Origin: Kingdonia uniflora
Lineage: Eukaryota; Streptophyta; Magnoliopsida; Ranunculales; Circaeasteraceae
Assembly (NCBI GenBank): GCA_014058105.1
Contig: JACGCM010001272.1
Coordinates: forward strand, 3,782,001-3,846,000
Length of the DNA: 64,000 nt
Direction of reading: 5' to 3'
How positions within the stretch are numbered: position 1 is the stretch's first letter; each line of letters starts with the position of its first letter. Below the pieces are notes generated by a model that had not been told where the DNA came from, made no database searches, and saw only the letters and a list, made by a program, of their open reading frames with translations. The position numbers and the translations under genes are program-made. Of this stretch, positions 11,040-22,900 are shown piece after piece.

Positions 11040-11150
11040 TTAATAACGTGCTGAGGAATAATAGATATAACTACCAGTTCTATATCTTGAAAGCAATAGA
11101 GAGAATAGAAGATCATCTTCTAAAGTGTCTCACTGATTCGGTTGAAAAAA
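11040..11150 (-). repeat. Copia 5' LTR end and possible primer-binding site
   Basis: 11066-11110 matches the end of the 3' LTR at 3726-3770. On the minus strand the bases that follow (complement of 11040-11062) include CTCAGCACGTTATTAATACG, resembling the TATCAGCACG-type start seen after LTRs of some plant copia elements. Similarity to the 3' LTR fades by about 11150, so the rest of this LTR is deleted or replaced. Confidence 0.45.
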
Positions 11151-11211
11151 AATCAAATCCATATAAGTGAGGTTCTATTTCCTCCAACAGTACCTGACTT
11201 GGATTTTTTAA

Positions 11212-11425
11212 CAGACGCCCAACACTTGGGCGCCTGCTTCATTTTTTTGAATTTTTTTAAAAAATACTTTTTTCATCAGGTGCCAAATACTAGGGTGCCT
11301 GATTTGAATGTTTTTTTAAAAAGAAAAAAATTTGGCGCCCATGTCTTAGGCGCCTGATTTGAATTTTTGTGAAAAAAAAACAATTAGGTGTCCGACTTGA
11401 AAATGAACAGGTGCCCAATCGCGAT
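11212..11425. repeat. Irregular tandem repeat with GGCGCCTG cores
   Basis: Four units contain GGCGCCTG, GGTGCCTG or GGTGTCCG, near 11229, 11294, 11348 and 11387. Each is followed by a T- or A-rich tract (ATTTGAATTTTT), and in several the GCGCC is preceded by an inverted CGCCCAA. The GGCGCC-to-GGTGCC differences look like C-to-T decay of one unit. No gene. Confidence 0.55.
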
Positions 11426-12477
11426 GTAAAAAAGCAAGGTTGAGTCTTGGATTCCAAGACTCTACCTGTCTTTTTGAGACTCAAATCCAAGTCAGTAAGG
11501 CACTATTGGAGGTCAAAAATCCTATGTGGCTCCTTGGATTCCAAGGTAGTGGGGCACTTTTGGAGATGCTCTAAGAAATGGTTACTAGATGGTTTGATTA
11601 ACTTTTTTCGTGTACTGAATGCATTAACCCTTTACTATGAGAAAATCAATTTTATCATGCCCCGTTTATATGGATTGGTGAACCATTATGCTAAAAAGCC
11701 TAAATAAATTATAAATGCAATCACCAGTCGAGGTCCCTCGGGTTATATTTCTTTGGGGAACAAGGTATTCTGTAACAGATTTTACCAAAAAATATACATA
11801 AGTCACACAAGACCTCAAAATATAAGATATTGGGGCTACTATTCTCATTGACAATTTCTTTTACGATGGAATCTCTACTTCTAATAGTTATCCTAAGTTT
11901 TCTTCCTTCGGGGTAAATTTATGAGCTTTGAGTTTCGACACCTAAGAAAAAGAGTTCATAGGTAAGTTTGTATGCTCAAACAATATTAAACTGAACTCTT
12001 TAACTTTTTTTCTTTTTGGCAGCAATGGTAAACTGGAGTTGAATGGGATATTACAACAACAACAACAACAAAGCGTCAGATTTTCTAAAATGACAAGATT
12101 ACTTCAAGCACGTCATACTTCTGTAATTTCCACAAAGATCACTAAGCATTTTATCTCAAAATTATGGATTCCACCTTCCTGTCATTCCCTCCCAGTATCA
12201 TATAGATACTTATCCTTCCTTGTATAAGAAGTATATTCATGCCCCAGGCTCCTATCAATCACTCTCTGCACATGGTTCGCCACTGAGAATTGACTTCTAG
12301 CCACTCTTACATGATATCTACTATGGGAACCCCTCTAACCATCGCCCCATGGAATATATTTTCTTTTGTCTCAGTTTTAGAAGAGAATTGGTGTTCTATT
12401 TCTTAGGAAAAAAATCATGATAAGTTGAAAACTTCTACCTGATAATTTCAGCTTTGTCTTGACAAAAAGAAAATATT
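11426..12477. other. Unassigned repeat-derived DNA
   Basis: No protein domain recognised. 11440-11575 contains the palindromic word TTGGATTCCAA twice (with a single-base variant) and ends GGCACTTTTGGAGATGCTCTAAG, a phrase typical of the terminal regions of small non-autonomous DNA transposons. Inverted ends could not be paired, so this is only a suggestion. A (CAA)n stretch lies at 12053-12069. Confidence 0.3.
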
Positions 12478-13385
12478 TCAATTCTTGTAAAGGCTAATCA
12501 TAACTTCCAAGTAAATAGGCAAAGCATAGATAGTTTTTTTAGGACAAAATAGAATATATTGATTAGGCCCTTGAGGCAATAAAGACACAGCATAGTTTAC
12601 AAGGTTCGGAGCCTCATTAGGAATATTACAACAAAAGCTAGAATAATAGGCACCCCACACGGAAAGGGTGTGAGCATCAAAATTAAGAGATCTACCAATG
12701 TACTCGAAACGAAAACTAATAAAATTTGTCGCCAAACTTAACAAATCCAGAACAAGAGTGAAAGCTTCCCAGGAAAGATCTGAAAACTTGTTAGCAAAAG
12801 CTTTAACGAGCCTCTTGTAATCAGACACGATAAGAACTCTTTCAATTCTAACCTCCTTTGCAGCTTCTACTCCCCAAATAAATGCTATAGCTTTCGCTTC
12901 TTCAGGGTCAGCGGCCCTGATGAAGTCATGACCTACAGAAACAATTAGATTGCAATAAGATTTAATATTAAAACCAAAGCCACAATTAGAGCTAGCAGAA
13001 TACCAAGAAACATTAACAAAATAGTAGATCATCCTCCACCAACTATGGGCTGAGAAGGCATTTTGATAGTAGAAAATTGTGGGATGGGGTCAATATTGGG
13101 GCCCCCCAAATAACTTTTAGCTAACCTAATAATTTCAAGTGGAGAAAGATGTTTATCATTGAAAATAATATTATTTCTATCATTCTAAATGACAAACATA
13201 ATAACAACATATTCACACCAAATGGATATGATATCAGTTTATATACAACTCTTATTAGCATGAATATACAAAACCTTTTGAAGGGAATCTGAGTAGGGCC
13301 ACACACTATTGTTAAGAGAGAAGTTAGAAGCATACCAGATGTCTTTTAAGTTCTTACAGAAAAACAAAGCATGTGTAGTAGTTTT
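12478..13385 (-). mobile_element. LINE, 3' part (RNase H)
   Basis: The 184-codon frame 13032-12478 is an RNase H of the type at the C-terminus of plant L1 LINEs: a CGFGFNIKSYCNLI block, EEAKAIAFIWGVEAA, and VLIVSDYKRLVKAF with the expected acidic residues, then LSVWGA near the end. 13060-13385 is the zinc-binding region that joins RT to RNase H. No poly(A) tail or TSD is clear at the left end. The LINE continues at 13999, across a solo LTR. Confidence 0.82.
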
Positions 13386-13998
13386 TGTAAGGGTCTACCC
13401 CTCAATCTTGCCCAAATTGTACTGTCTTCAGTTTGAACTATCTCTATGTCAGACCCACGCATTCTCCACATGACTTCTTCAGTCAACATTGCCACCTACT
13501 CCACGTACTGATAAAAAATGTAGGTCAAGCTTAAGCAAAAAAACCTGAACAAGTCAAAACACCTATCACTCACGAATCTAGTAGTTACTCAGTCAAACTG
13601 CCACTAACCATATTTTTCGAAGAATGTGCTTCCGCACGATGAAGAACTGCGGAGCCTATATAAAGAAAAAAATTCCAGAAGAGACAAGGCCTAGAAAATT
13701 ATACGAGAAATCACCAAGAAAACTATATTTTCTAGATTCTCAAAACTTTAAACTTCTTATTCACAAGATCAATTATTTCTAAGTGAAGAGATCACTTGTA
13801 ATAAGATATCAGCCTCAAGCAATAAACGTCCCTATAACAAAAATACTCAACCCGAGGTTGTGGTTTTTTTACCTATTTATAGGTTTTCCTCGCAAAACAC
13901 TTGTGTCATTTCGTGCTTTTTATTAGATTTTATCACAGTTACATTGGTGTAAGAACTAATTCCAAGCTACTTCAGGCCTACGGAATTAGGCCATTACA
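13386..13998 (+). mobile_element. Solo LTR of the A family inside the LINE
   Basis: 613 bp from TGTAAGGGTC to AGGCCATTACA, the same orientation and layout as the 5' LTR of A (28612-29210), sharing GCCTATATAAAG (TATA box, 13655-13666), the AATAAACG(T) region and the ATTTATAGGTTTTC block. The flanks are GTTTT (13381-13385) and GTTTC (13999-14003), a TSD with one mismatch. It separates the LINE zinc-finger Cys pair (CPRCGEEEET on the far side) from its continuation. Confidence 0.88.
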
Positions 13999-15955
13999 GT
14001 TTCTTCTTCTTCTCCACATCTGGGACAAATAACTTTGTTCATATCTTTACCGTGAGTCGGGTTGATCCCATTAGGAAGACCTTCATTCATAGTTCTCCAG
14101 AGGAAGTACTAAATTCTAAAGGGCACCTTGATTTTCTAAATGGAAGACCAAGATTTGTCAAGACAAATCCCATTGTTGTACTGACTAGACTCAACACAAA
14201 TGTTTCCTGCCATAGATTTATAGACTGACTTAATAGCGAGGATACCATTATTCTCTTTAGTCCATCTGAGCGTGTCTTTAGCGGGATTTTTTCTTAGGGG
14301 AATCAATAAAATATAGTTAACAATGGGCTCAAGAATAATATCTAAAATACGACTAACCTTCCAAGAGTGAGAAACAGGGACGATAAGAACTAAAACTTTA
14401 GAAAACTCTCTATTCTTAGGGACCGGCCTTGCTGGCCGACCAAATGGAATGTTAAGGATTCAGGGATCTTACCTGAAGTCAATGTTTTCCCCGTTCCTAA
14501 TGTGCTAACGAAGATTTGTCTAAATTCTATCTCTAGCTTCAAGAATGCCTGTCAAGATCCAAGAATCACTAGCTTTTATGGAAACGGTCATGATAAACTC
14601 CTTGGGGGAGTATTTCTTAATTAAATTCCTTGCCCATAACTTCTCTGGTTCTTTAATGATGTGCCAGAATAATTTAGCCATAAGAGAATGGTTGTGGAAA
14701 GCAACCTTTCTGATGCCTAGGCCACCAACCTTTTGGGGTCTGTAGATTCGTTTCTAGCTAATGAGATGAGTTTTATTCTTTTCTTCTTCGTTAGTACCCC
14801 TGAGAAACCTAGAATTGAGGGAGTCCAATTTGTTACAAATCTTAGCAGGAAAAGGGAAGATCGATTTAAGATAAGAGAGAATTGCTGAGTTAACAGCTTT
14901 AATAAGGGAGAGTCTACCAGCCTAATTGATAAACTTTGCTTTCCACCTCTCAATACGGTTAGAGACTCTAGAGATACTACTTTGAAAATCAAGGCATTTG
15001 GATCGCCCAAACAAAAGTGGTCATCCGAGGTACTTTTCCCTAGGGGTATTCTTCTTGATGTTTAGGACTCTTTGGATCATCCTAAGGTGTCGATGATGAC
15101 AGTTTTTGCTGAACATGACGCAAGATTTATCAAAGTTAACTTCTTGTCTAGACACTTTTCTAAAGGTATCCAGGGCTTCTTTATCCGTGTTTGCTTTATC
15201 CAGGGTGGCCCTGCAAAAGATAAAGCTATCATCAGCAAAGAGAAGGTAAGAAATGGGAATACCGTATCAAGTTTTGATACCGTATAAATTCTCGTCAGCC
15301 TCGGCCTTTAGCAGGATCTTGAAGAGGGTCCCGACACAAAGGATAAATAGGAAGGGAGATAACAAGTCACCATGGTGGATGCCCCTTTTCAGGTTTCAAA
15401 AGACCAAAGGACGAGCCGTTTAGATTAAAGGAGAGGGTAGAGGTAGAGACACATTGTTTAATCCAATTCCTTGCATCCCATGTGCTTTGCCCAATTGCCC
15501 TGGAAATGGAATTATTTAGGGTGACTCTCAAAGATTGGGTCAATATCAAAAAATAATAGAGTCATGGTCGGATCTGATAATAGGGAGGTTGGTATGGTAA
15601 GCCTTAGGAAAACTAAGGACCCACAAGTTTGACGCCAGAGCTCTATCCAGTCTTTCTTTAACAAGGTCATGGATTTTCCTCTTGTTTGACCACATAAAAT
15701 TAATACTAGAGAACCCAAGGACAACCAAAGAGGAGTTAAAATAAAATTTTCAAAGGAGTTATAGAGAGAGTGGTCAAAAGGGGTTTTATAATATTTTCCT
15801 TCTTTGTACGTAATACTGTTTAAATCTCCAATAATAACCCACGAAAAAGATGTAGATAAACTCATTATAGTGAGGGCTTCTCTAAATTGGAGATCTGGAG
15901 GGGCATAAGCAAAGGAACAAAGCCAAGAAACAAGAAAGGAGTTGGGGGGGGGGGT
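13999..15955 (-). mobile_element. LINE, middle part (endonuclease and reverse transcriptase)
   Basis: On the minus strand from right: endonuclease remnants (15865-15512) with WVIIGDLNSI, SSINFMWSNKRK and RSDHDSIIF; then RT with NWIKQCVSTSTLSF (about 15450), the GDLLSPFLFILC block (about 15340), the catalytic FADDS motif (about 15245) and, toward 14717, the GRLSLIKAV...FPFPAKICNKL thumb region. Endonuclease jumps to mid-RT around 15505-15515, so about 1 kb of RT N-terminus is missing by internal deletion. Frameshifts abound. In active LINEs these domains nick the target and copy the RNA in place. Confidence 0.85.
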
Positions 15956-16670
15956 TGTAGGAGCATGATTTCGTAGAGAGGAAACCTTACTCTTATACCT
16001 TGAGGGTTATCTTCAACTAGGGGTCTTAATGAGTATATAAGACAATAATAAGAAAGATTACTGTACTAACATACTTGTATAGAGTCCATGAATTGGTATT
16101 CTCCATGACTTCTAGCAAGGATTTGAATAGAAGATTGTATATATTTTGATTTAGGTGATAGTTTGAATCGAGAGAAGGTTACAGGGTACTAGAAGGTTAT
16201 ATTGGGAAGGTTTTAGGCAGTATTTTTTTAACCTCTCCGTAGTATTTATCCTTTCCTATTTATAGGAGATAGGAAAAGGCGAGTCACCATGTGAGGTTAG
16301 ATTTCATGTATATCTTCTGGGGCAGCTGTACTGTACGTGAAGTCGGCTCTGACACTGTAGCTATCTGGCGGCTTATTTTTACTGTTCTGTCTGGTGAGCT
16401 TACTGTCAAGTATATCTGCCTTCGACCATGTACTAATACGGTCGAAGCCTATCTGGAATTGGTGTTAATCGACTGTCTTTGTCATTGGCTTCGACTAACT
16501 TTACTGTAGCATTCGTGTGCTCTAGTGTTCGGTTAATCTCAGAAGGCTTCGGGTAGATCACATGCCTTTGGCTAATTTATTGGCTCCCTGGGCTTCGAAT
16601 CTCTTAGTAGGCTTCGATGTAGCCTTTGAGTATTCGACTAGTCTTAAGAGATAGCTAGTAGGCTACTACA
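15956..16670 (-). repeat. Element B 3' LTR
   Basis: 715 bp from TGTAGGAGCATG to GTAGGCTACTACA. On the minus strand it begins after the polypurine tract CTCAGAGGAGGTAAA (complement of 16671-16685). A TATA-type CCTATAAATAGG lies near 16254-16265. The outer 5 bp are TSD GGGGT. Confidence 0.93.
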
Positions 16671-16843
16671 TTTACCTCCTCTGAGCTGGTGCCTCAAAAA
16701 TTGTTGTAGATGGCGCGTGCTGAGAAAAAAGGTAGTTAGGCGTAGGAAGTTGGAGAGTTTGATGGGTACAAATGTGGGTAGTTCCAATAACATTAATTAT
16801 GATGATACTGATTAAAGAGGTAATTAATGCCCATTAAACAGGG

Positions 16844-17116
16844 TATAAATAGGGGTTTTTGGGAAGAATTTTGTTCAAGTATTGTTCATCTTCTTCTCTA
16901 CTTAGTACTATAATGGATCCAACCAGGAACACTCGCTATCAGCTGAGATTGGAGGATAAGGAAGCTCGAGTGGAGGCCAAGGATGTAGTACTGAAGCAAA
17001 AGTTTTTTGGGGGCCAAGACCTGGGGGCGCTGATGCCGGACTTGGTGAACCTTGACCAAGAAGAACTGATCGTTGGGGTGGGGGGGAGGAGTCAACCCTG
17101 GCGTTGTGGCTGGTAG
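16844..17116 (+). pseudogene. Element B antisense gene alpha (short protein)
   Basis: Opposite strand to gag-pol. A TATA box TATAAATA (16844-16851) is followed about 60 bp later by an ATG at 16913. The protein starts MDPTRNTRYQLRLEDKEARV and continues KQKFFGGQDLGALMPDLVNL. Its counterpart in element E (51079) starts MDTTPNTRYQ and keeps the FF...DL...L..LV pattern. Here a frameshift around 17060 ends similarity and the frame stops at 17116. No known domain. The TATA box and conserved start in two elements support a true gene transcribed from near the 3' LTR toward pol. Confidence 0.6.
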
Positions 17117-17119
17117 ATG

Positions 17120-17935
17120 TTGAGGATGCTGCTAGGGCTTGTCTGTGGTGGTACTTGAAGAACTATCATGCGTATAGATAGGGGGGTTCTTTCGATATTG
17201 TGGTTGAGGTTTGTAGATTGGCTAATTTGTATCTTGTTTTGTTGTATTCCCACTTTTTAAAAAAAATAAAACAAAGAATTGGTGATTGACGTGTGCAAAT
17301 ATAATGTTGGTAGGTAATTTAGGTCGATGATAATGTAGACGTGGTTATTCTTCGATGTAAACAATAAGGAAAAATGAATGGCAACACTAATAAAAAATCT
17401 AGACTTCGGTAGGAGGGAAGATCATTGATCGAGGGTCGAAAGGTTAAAATGTGGACAAGGGTACGAATATGGTTGAGTTTATAAGATGGCTCAGAGAATG
17501 AGGGTATGTGATACTTCGACTACAAAGAATGACAGCCGTAATGGCAGACTTGTTAGAGGGGACACTGCTCATGTGGCAGTGTGCTGGTTGGGGCCATAAT
17601 TATGCTTCCTCGGGTATGGGAATGTGGTAGAGATCACGTGTGGGTTAGGTGAGGTTGATGTGGAAGGCTTGGGTAGGGTGTCAGAGGCCTATTGTCGAAG
17701 GAAGATGGTTGTCAAAAGGTATGACCATGTACAATCGTTGGTTTTATAAGGGATCGAGCGTGCGAGAGAACTAGGAAAATTCTTTGACCAGGGGAAGTGT
17801 GGCACACACATGTCTGTATAAGTAGGGGCAGTCTGGTAAAATGATAGGGTAGCTAAAAATATGGGGGAAAGTGGGAGAGGTTGTGGGGGTAGTGGTAATA
17901 ATGATGGTTGGGGAAAACGAGGAGGTTTTGGGGGT
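17120..17935 (+). other. Spacer between antisense genes alpha and beta of element B
   Basis: No solid frame. It corresponds to the 51430-53300 spacer in element E. Its right part ends in the upstream region of the beta promoter. Confidence 0.4.
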
Positions 17936-17937
17936 TG

Positions 17938-20360
17938 TATTTAAATGGGGAGAGAAAGAGAGACTAGCACTATTTCTAATTAAATAGAGAAAGCGACACA
18001 GGTAAGACAAAAAACTACTTGTTATTGGAGAGATAAAAGAAGGAAACGCCATTATTACTGTTGGAGTTCATCTTGGACACATTCAACTACATCAAATAGG
18101 TATATCTTTTGGGCCTTAGTTTTATATGAATGTTTTTTTCTTTTTTGGTTCTTGGGTGGGGGAGGGGATGGGGGTTTGCTGTGACGCCAGTAATGGCATA
18201 ACTGGGGTGGGGCATAAGAGACTAGACTGGGAAGTCTGGCAAAGAATAATTATGGAGTGGTGTAAATTTGGAGAGTAGAGGAGATAGTAATCGAATATTC
18301 GGTCGTGGGACGGCTGATAAGTGAGGGTGGGTAGGTAATAGTACAATATGAACCCAAAACTTGATACTTGGATATATCGAGCTAATATCAATCCTCTTCT
18401 TCTGTAGGGTATAATGCGTACCCGTCGGGCTTCGAGGAAGAGGCTGATAGATGAGGATGATGATGAAGTGAACGAGCCGAGTACATCTGGTCGAGGCAAG
18501 GTGAGAAGTGATGTTGAAGAGCTACAAATTGCAACAGACGTGCCTCTAGTTGTAGTGGAGCCAGATGTTGGTTCATTGAGGAGGAGCCAGTGTAGGGGTC
18601 GAATAGTCGGAGAGAGTAAGGAAGAAGAGGAAGAAGAGGAAGAAAGGGAAAGGGGTGAGGAGGCTGGAGTCAAGCATTCGAGGGATGACAGGGATGAAGG
18701 GGAAAGGGAAGAATAAGATAACGAGAGTAGGTAAGATACAGAGGAGGAGGAGACATATGTGGGACAGGTCTCACCTCAGGAAAAGACGAGGTTGGAGCGG
18801 TTTATGAAAAAACATGAGCTGGTGAGGAAAGGGATTACTCTGGTGCCATTAGGGGCTGAGTATTTGTTTATGGATTCACCTCATGAAGGAATCATGGCAT
18901 TTAGGGGGCATATTCGATTAGGGATGCGGCTACCCATTCGAAGGCTAGTAAAGCAGGTGCCAAATTTCTAGGATGTGTCCCCGTGCCAGATGAATGATAA
19001 CTTTTATAAGATAATTAGGGTGATCAAAGGTATGAATGTTGAGCTGAAGTGCGAAGGGAGGTTTTTAATCGAGTGGTTCAACGTAGTGTCGTTCTACTCA
19101 AAAAAAGTAAATAAGAAAGTAGGGACGTATCGCATCCAGTGCCACTCGGACAAACCATGGCTATTCGACGCATATTCGACTCGGCGCGGGTGGGATAAGG
19201 ATTTGGCTGTAGTGAAGGGGAACTATGAGTAGGCCCATGGGGGGGAGGAGGGCATAATTTGCGCAGAAGAATAGGCTGTTCAAACCAAGTAAGTTGATTG
19301 ACGACTTTTATTGTTGTGTTGGTTAGAATTGTACTTTGACTTCCAATTTGTTGTTTTCCAGATCCCGCCAATAATGGACTAAAGAACCCGTGGTCCTATA
19401 TAGGCGACCTTATCAACAAGAGTGAGGACTGGGTAAATAAGGTGTTCTGGAAGCTAAAGATTATAAGGAAAATGTGCAAGAAGGCAGATACATTATTGAG
19501 AGACGTGCCGATTGCAGCTGGTTCGTCGAAGATGAGAAAAGAAGTTGGCTCCTTTGCAGAAGTAAGTGATATAGATTATAACAATCTGGCCCACAAGTCA
19601 AGCTTCGTACCGAGGACCCATCAAGGAGTTCCTATATCGACCCGGTCGACTATACCTAAGATAATTTTGGAAGCAGTGCAACAGACCCAAAAGAGCAAAG
19701 GCAAAGTCATGGACGAGGGCTCAACCATTGAATTGATGAAGTCAACCAGCCAAAAAAGGAGTCATGAGCAGATGGTAAAAGGGGATAACCTGGCCGAAGC
19801 TAGGCGACACGTAGCCGAACAGGAGGAGGCTGTTCGAGTGTCGGCAGAGTCGATGATAAACTTGTGTGCCACAAACACAGAAGAAGCCGGAATCGCGCTG
19901 AGGTAGTTTGGTGCTAGGTAAGTTTGTTTGTGACTGTAAATTAAATTTATATCTCGATAACTGCTGAATAGTTGAGGTGTGTATGATCCGTACAAATGTA
20001 TGCCTGGATGATCTCTTTTACTAGGGGGCAAAAAGTATTGACTGAGAAGATGAAAGAGGCAAGAGACGGGAGTGAGCTCGCGTAGGGGGCCATTCTATCT
20101 CTGCAGAATCTTATCGGAGAGCTAGAGCGAGAACATTTGCAAAAAAATTCTGATGCGGCGAGGAAAACCCTGGCGGTGGTTGAGCGATGTGACTCGAAGG
20201 TGGCAGTGTTGGAGGCGAAGGTAGCCAGTCAGGAGGAGCAGCTGCATAACAACCATACGCATTTTCAAGTAATGTTCAATGAAGAGTGTGAGGTGACTAT
20301 AACTTTGAAGACATTTTTGGATGGGTTGGGATACAATCTGGAAACCTTCAAACTTTAGCC
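17938..20360 (+). pseudogene. Element B antisense gene beta (spliced, coiled coil)
   Basis: Likely promoter GTATTTAAATGGGG (17938-17951). A leader exon ends at a GT donor (18100), with the acceptor TAG at 18405-18407 just before ATG 18414. The N-terminus MRTRRASRKRLIDEDDDEV leads to an acidic, Glu-rich stretch. A globular part (18759-19225) has FRGHIRLGMRLPIRRLVKQV, QMNDNFYKIIRVIKGM, LIEWFNVVSFYSKK and GTYRIQCHSDKPW. A 73-bp intron (19289-19361) follows, then a charged exon to about 19917, another intron, and a coiled-coil exon ending TLKTFLDGLGYNLETFKL at 20355. Stops at about 18715, 18969, 19231 and 20083 show decay. The layout resembles plant 'putative gypsy type transposon' proteins (Pfam PF04195-like), which a search would have to confirm. 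Confidence 0.65.
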
Positions 20361-20640
20361 TTCAGTGGTAGAGCCCGCTGTTGAGGATGTTGCAAACACA
20401 TAGGGGATGGAACTGAACCCTATGGGCAAAGGTGTTGGTTTAGAAGCCACGCTTGTGGGAGAGATCCCTGGTGGTAAAGAAGTGACTGAGCCTGTGTGAG
20501 TAGTTTTTCTTGAGAAGGAAACTTATCATGCTTTGGTTGTCTGCTGGATATTCATATTTTAACAAGTTGATATGTACTGGTATTTGTGTGTGTTCTGGGT
20601 GAAAGTTGAATTTATACTTGAGAATGTTTAAAACTGTAGG

Positions 20641-21505
20641 GTAGATTTGCAGTGAAGCAAGATGTGATCGGACTCAATGCATCTCCGAGTATCCGGTCTG
20701 TCGACCATATAGGCCACTCTGGAGTACTCGAATTGGAACCTTGAAAAACTTGGAGGTCGCCCCCAAGTATCAGTCGAGCGAAGGGTTGACTAGATACTTA
20801 GGTTTACCCAAATCAAGAAGTTTACATGACTTCGAGGTTGCCCTCAGGTATTTCTATCTGCGAGTTTAATCCTGTACGAAGCATAATATGGTCGGCCCCA
20901 ATACATCCCCGAGTATCTGGTCTGTTGAACATTCATGCCACTCGGGAGTGCTCAAATTAGAACCTTGAAAAGCTTCGAGGTCGCCCCCAAATATCAGTCG
21001 GGTCGAAGGGTTGACTGGATAGTTAGGTTTGCACAATTCAAGAAGTTCACAAGATCTCGAGGTCTCCCCTGGGTATTTCTATTCGCGGGTTTGATCCTGC
21101 ACGAAGCATGATGTTGTTAGCCCCAATACATCCCCGAGTGTTCGATCTATTAACCATTCATGCCACTCGGGAGTGCTCGAATTGGAACTTTGAAAAACTT
21201 TGAGGTCACCCCCAAATATCAGTCGGGTCGAAGGGTTGACTGGATACTTAGGTTTGCCCAAATTAAGAAATTTACAGGACTTTGAGGTCGTCCCCGGGAA
21301 TTTCTATATGCGGGTTTGAGCCTATACAAAACATAATGTGGTCGTCCCCAATATATCCCTGAGTGCCCGGTCTGTCGACCATTCATGCAACTCGGGAGTA
21401 CTCGAGTTGGAACCTTAAAAATTTTTGAGGTCGCCCCCAAGTATTAGTCAGGTCGAAGGGTTGACTGGATACTTAGGCTTGCCCAAATCAAGAAGTTCAT
21501 AGGAG
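20641..21505. repeat. Element B tandem array, about 225-bp units, four copies
   Basis: The anchor (C/T)AGTCG after AAGTAT/AAATAT occurs at 20771, 20995, 21220 and 21445, spacing 224-225 bp. Each unit has CCGGTCTGTCGACCATTCAT, ACTCGGGAGTGCTCGAATTG, GGTCGCCCCCAAGTATCAG and GTCGAAGGGTTGACTGGATA. The array lies exactly between the 3' ends of integrase (minus strand) and antisense gene beta (plus strand). Confidence 0.9.
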
Positions 21506-21639
21506 ATAAGAGATGATGCACAAGGGAGAAAAATATGTTTATTGATTATATTGTAGTTATATCAGCTGTGAAAGGTGGTGGCAGTGGTCTGTTGTATGAG
21601 ATTAGCTACATTATGTTCCAAGGATTGGGTAGAGGCTCC

Positions 21640-22900
21640 TCAGCTTCTATTATTAGGTAATATGATCCTTTGTCAATTTTTTCATACACGACATAAGGTC
21701 CTTCCCAAGATTCGGCTAACTTGCCGGCATTGCGAGGTTTCGAGGAGGGGATGACTCGTCGAAGTAGAAAATCACCTATGTCAAAACTTTGTGGTTGAAC
21801 CCTTTTATTATAGGATTTTTGGAGAGAGATCTAGTAATGCCCGAGGTTAGCTAAGACTCGGTCTCTAGTTTTGTCAATCCATAACATATTACATCCGAGT
21901 TCGAACTCATTGTCTTCATCGGGAAGATCGGGGCTGCGTGTAGGCACCTCGAACTGAGTTGGTAAAATAACTTCTATACTATAAGCCAGTAGAAAAGGGG
22001 TACAACCTGTTGCCTTTTGTGGTATGGTGCGGTAAGCCAGAGCACATGCTGCAATTCTTGAACCCAACGCCTTTTCTTTTCGTCGACGCATTTTTTGAGA
22101 CCATCAACTATGGTTTTGTTGATTGCTTCGACCTGACCATTCCCTTGCGGGTAATATGGTATTGAAGGGGAGAGGATAATGTTGTACTTTTTGAGGAAAG
22201 TTTAGACCTTGTTTCCTACGAACATTGGTCCGTTATCACAATGAATCTTATGTGGGCAGCCAAAGCGTATAATAATATTTTCCCAAAGGAACTTGGTGAC
22301 CTCTTCTTCCCTTATTCAATATAAAGGTATGACCTCAACCTATTTAGTAAAATAGTCTGTAGCGACTAAGATATGTTCTCTGCTGCATAAAGTTTTGGGA
22401 AAAGGGCCTACAAGATCAATGGCCCATATCTTAAATTGCCAAGCGACTTGGCTGCAATGGAGTTCTTGGGAGGGGCTTCAAATGTCGTGGGTGTGACGTT
22501 GGCATTTTTCACAGTGGTTTGCATACTCTTCGGCTTGTTTCTTCATATTCAGCCAGAACATACCCTATGTAATTGTTCAGAGAGCCATGGATCGACCGGC
22601 GATGTGGGACCCGCAATGTCCTTCGTGTAGCTCAGTAAGGATGGCTGATGCTTCGCGTTGGGAGATGCAACGGAGGTGCATGCCATTTGGTGATTTACGG
22701 TATAGACTGCCTTTGAGGATGGTGTACCGTCGGCAGTTTTCCCTTAACAATCATTTGGCTTTTGGGTCCTCGGGTATAATGGAACTATTGAAGTAGGCAA
22801 GGAAAGGTGTGCACCAGTTGTCGGGATCGAGACTCTCACCCCCAATATTGATGGTATTGATTTCCATCTAGTCGATACTTGGGCATTCGAGATTCAGACT
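21640..22900 (-). pseudogene. Element B integrase
   Basis: The 22091-21831 frame holds the integrase C-terminal part (ACALAYRTIPQKATGCTPF, DEDNEFELGCNMLWIDKTRD) and continues in other frames toward 21660. 22100-22600 contains the core in broken frames, including the DNGP(M)F-type block near 22220. The zinc-binding end near 22510-22570 has the CxxC of a CQRHxx motif. Many stops. Confidence 0.78.

Larger units (their letters stand above)
3726..11150 (-). mobile_element. Degenerate Ty1/copia retrotransposon
   Basis: Reading on the minus strand from right to left the copia order is present: LTR remnant (about 11064-11150), leader, gag (9490-9322 and 8594-7990), protease (7781-7434), integrase (7440-6230), reverse transcriptase (5985-5077), RNase H (5010-4255), polypurine tract and 3' LTR (3963-3726). 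Integrase before RT is diagnostic of Ty1/copia. Every domain has stops or frameshifts, so the copy is dead. A solo LTR (8595-9321) interrupts gag. The right limit is uncertain because only the LTR end nearest the leader is recognisable. Confidence 0.8.

Noticed and set aside
14545..14745. Plus-strand ORF in the LINE
   Set aside because: Antisense of the LINE RT C-terminal region.
15945..15954. G-run as a G-quadruplex or functional element
   Set aside because: A simple run next to the element B insertion; the last bases are just the TSD GGGGT plus adjoining Gs.
18122..18673. Minus-strand 183-aa serine-rich ORF
   Set aside because: Shadow of the acidic, Glu-rich beta coding sequence on the plus strand; low complexity.
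20641..21505. CRISPR-like repeats
   Set aside because: Units of ~225 bp without spacer structure in a plant retrotransposon; an ordinary tandem array.
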